Source: Candidatus Sigynarchaeota archaeon
GTDB taxonomy: Archaea > Asgardarchaeota > Jordarchaeia > Jordarchaeales > Jordarchaeaceae
DNA: 6,226 nt
Assembly: GCA_030587505.1 (NCBI GenBank)
Contig: JAUQYY010000181.1
Location: 1 to 6,226, forward strand
Direction: 5' to 3'
In this document: positions 5,513 through 6,226 of the stretch, piece after piece
Position numbering within the stretch: position 1 is the stretch's first letter
How the letters are laid out: every line of letters starts with the position of its first letter
Made by a program: the position numbers and the translations under genes
Notes under the pieces: generated by a model
What the model was told of the DNA's origin: nothing
The model's input: the letters and a program-made list of their open reading frames with translations, nothing else
Database searches by the model: none

Positions 5513-6226
5513 ATGGAGAGAAGGGAGTGTTTTTGTTGCCCAGAAAGTGGAGAATGGTTAGAACAACCACGGATGTGGCGGATTGGTATTAGTGGGTACA
5601 TCCCCGCCCTTATGAGGGCTACCGTTGAGGGGAAAATCCCAGCGACGGTCGCCTTCTTCGACATTGACAAGCCGGCTGTTTTCCTCCAGCGCTACTGCGA
5701 CGTGCTAAGAGACGTAAACTATGAGGCCTGCGTTGAGAATGGTGTCAAGATCACCAGTGGGAGAGCCGCGGGTGGCGGCGTCATCTACGGGGATCCCGGA
5801 GTCGGACCAGTTCTTACCATAGTTTGGAACAGGGACGAGTATCCCGAGTTACCGTCGCAGCCGGACCTCGTTCTCATGAGGTTTCTAGGCGCGCTTGCAG
5901 ACATTGCCAGTGAGAGGTTCAAAATTCCCGTGAGGTACAGGCCGCTGAATGATTTGGAGCTCTGGGACCCAGCCCGTAAGGTTTTCAGAAAGATCGCCCC
6001 CTCGGGATGCTCGGGTCTCTTCAACGCGATGGGAATAGCCAGCGCCCCCCAATCCACTAAACCCTCACGGCTCATGTTTAAGGTTCTGGTTTCACCGGCA
6101 GAGAAGTTCGCCGACAAAATCCTAAAGGACGTTGAGACCAGAACATGGAACCTGGAAGAGGCGGGCGTTTACCCCAACGGAATAAGAGAAATCGACAGAA
6201 TACGACAAGACTGGATAAACGTGTAC
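5513..6226 (+). CDS. Lipoate-protein ligase A-like protein (partial, 238 codons)
   Basis: The frame is open from ATG 5513 to the window end, so the C-terminus is missing. It resembles the catalytic domain of lipoate/octanoate attachment enzymes: AVFLQRYCDV (55-64), GRAAGGGVIYGDPG (83-96) at the RRxxGGG lipoyl-AMP loop, LNDLEL (145-150) at the NDI motif, RKVFRKIAPSGCS (155-167) with Lys160 placed like the catalytic lysine, and RLMFKVLVSPAEKFADKIL (186-204). The usual His after the Gly loop is Gly93. The likely role is attaching lipoate or octanoate to E2 or GcvH-type domains, but a related cofactor ligase or transferase is possible. The start ATG 5513 has GAGGAG at 5503-5508, 4 nt away. It yields an N-terminus with Cys6, Cys8 and Cys9. 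ATG 5573 (MWRIGISGYIP) would remove this extension but lacks a ribosome site. The gene is divergent from the MNT-HEPN pair. Confidence 0.75.
   Translation, partial: MERRECFCCPESGEWLEQPRMWRIGISGYIPALMRATVEGKIPATVAFFDIDKPAVFLQRYCDVLRDVNYEACVENGVKITSGRAAGGGVIYGDPGVGPVLTIVWNRDEYPELPSQPDLVLMRFLGALADIASERFKIPVRYRPLNDLELWDPARKVFRKIAPSGCSGLFNAMGIASAPQSTKPSRLMFKVLVSPAEKFADKILKDVETRTWNLEEAGVYPNGIREIDRIRQDWINVY

Noticed and set aside
5785..6117. 110-codon minus-strand ORF opposite the lipoate-ligase-like gene
   Set aside because: The plus-strand frame carries the recognisable lipoate-ligase motifs and runs uninterrupted to the window end.

Overview
The window looks like chromosomal DNA of a thermophilic archaeon, probably Thermoproteota or a relative. 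The evidence is archaeal-type TATA boxes (TTTATATAAA, TATATATATA) at the expected distance upstream of genes, GGTGAT/GGAG-type ribosome sites, GTG and TTG starts, heavy AGG/AGA arginine use, an overlapping MNT/HEPN-type gene pair and a stand-alone lipoate-ligase-like protein. Species cannot be named from the sequence alone.

Layout. (1) Positions 1 to about 872, minus strand: an AT-rich block (38% GC by hand count over 181-240, against 58% over 1201-1260 in the ligase). It holds three tightly coupled co-directional genes: a headless C-terminal remnant (759-872), one intact small ORF of unknown function (376-759), and a gene disabled by one frameshift and two in-frame TAG stops (1-376, running off the window). 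Both junctions have the form TAATG. The block reads as the decaying end of a transferred operon, cut off just behind the ligase. (2) Positions 891-4255, minus strand: a metabolic cluster in the order isochorismatase-family cysteine hydrolase, then amidohydrolase-2-like TIM-barrel protein, then class I acyl/aryl-CoA ligase. There is one TATA box ahead of the hydrolase and a second ahead of the amidohydrolase. The amidohydrolase and ligase are translationally coupled. (3) Positions 4256-4669: a gene-free stretch holding the hydrolase promoter, two tandem TTCG-N8-CGAA dyads and a perfect 11-bp tandem duplication. (4) Positions 4670-5318, minus strand: a divergent MNT-like/HEPN-like pair overlapping by 62 bp, with both canonical active-site signatures eroded. 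(5) Positions 5319-5512: a short divergent promoter region. (6) Position 5513 to the end, plus strand: a partial lipoate-protein-ligase-like gene with an unusual Cys-rich N-terminus.

How the genes may work together (inference): the cysteine hydrolase would cleave an amide or ester, the TIM-barrel protein would process the product, and the ligase would activate the resulting carboxylic acid as a CoA thioester. The substrate cannot be read from the sequence. The amidohydrolase is the oddest member, because most of the metal ligands expected of its family are replaced. The MNT/HEPN pair and the left-hand block look like accessory (toxin-antitoxin or mobile) material around the metabolic cluster.
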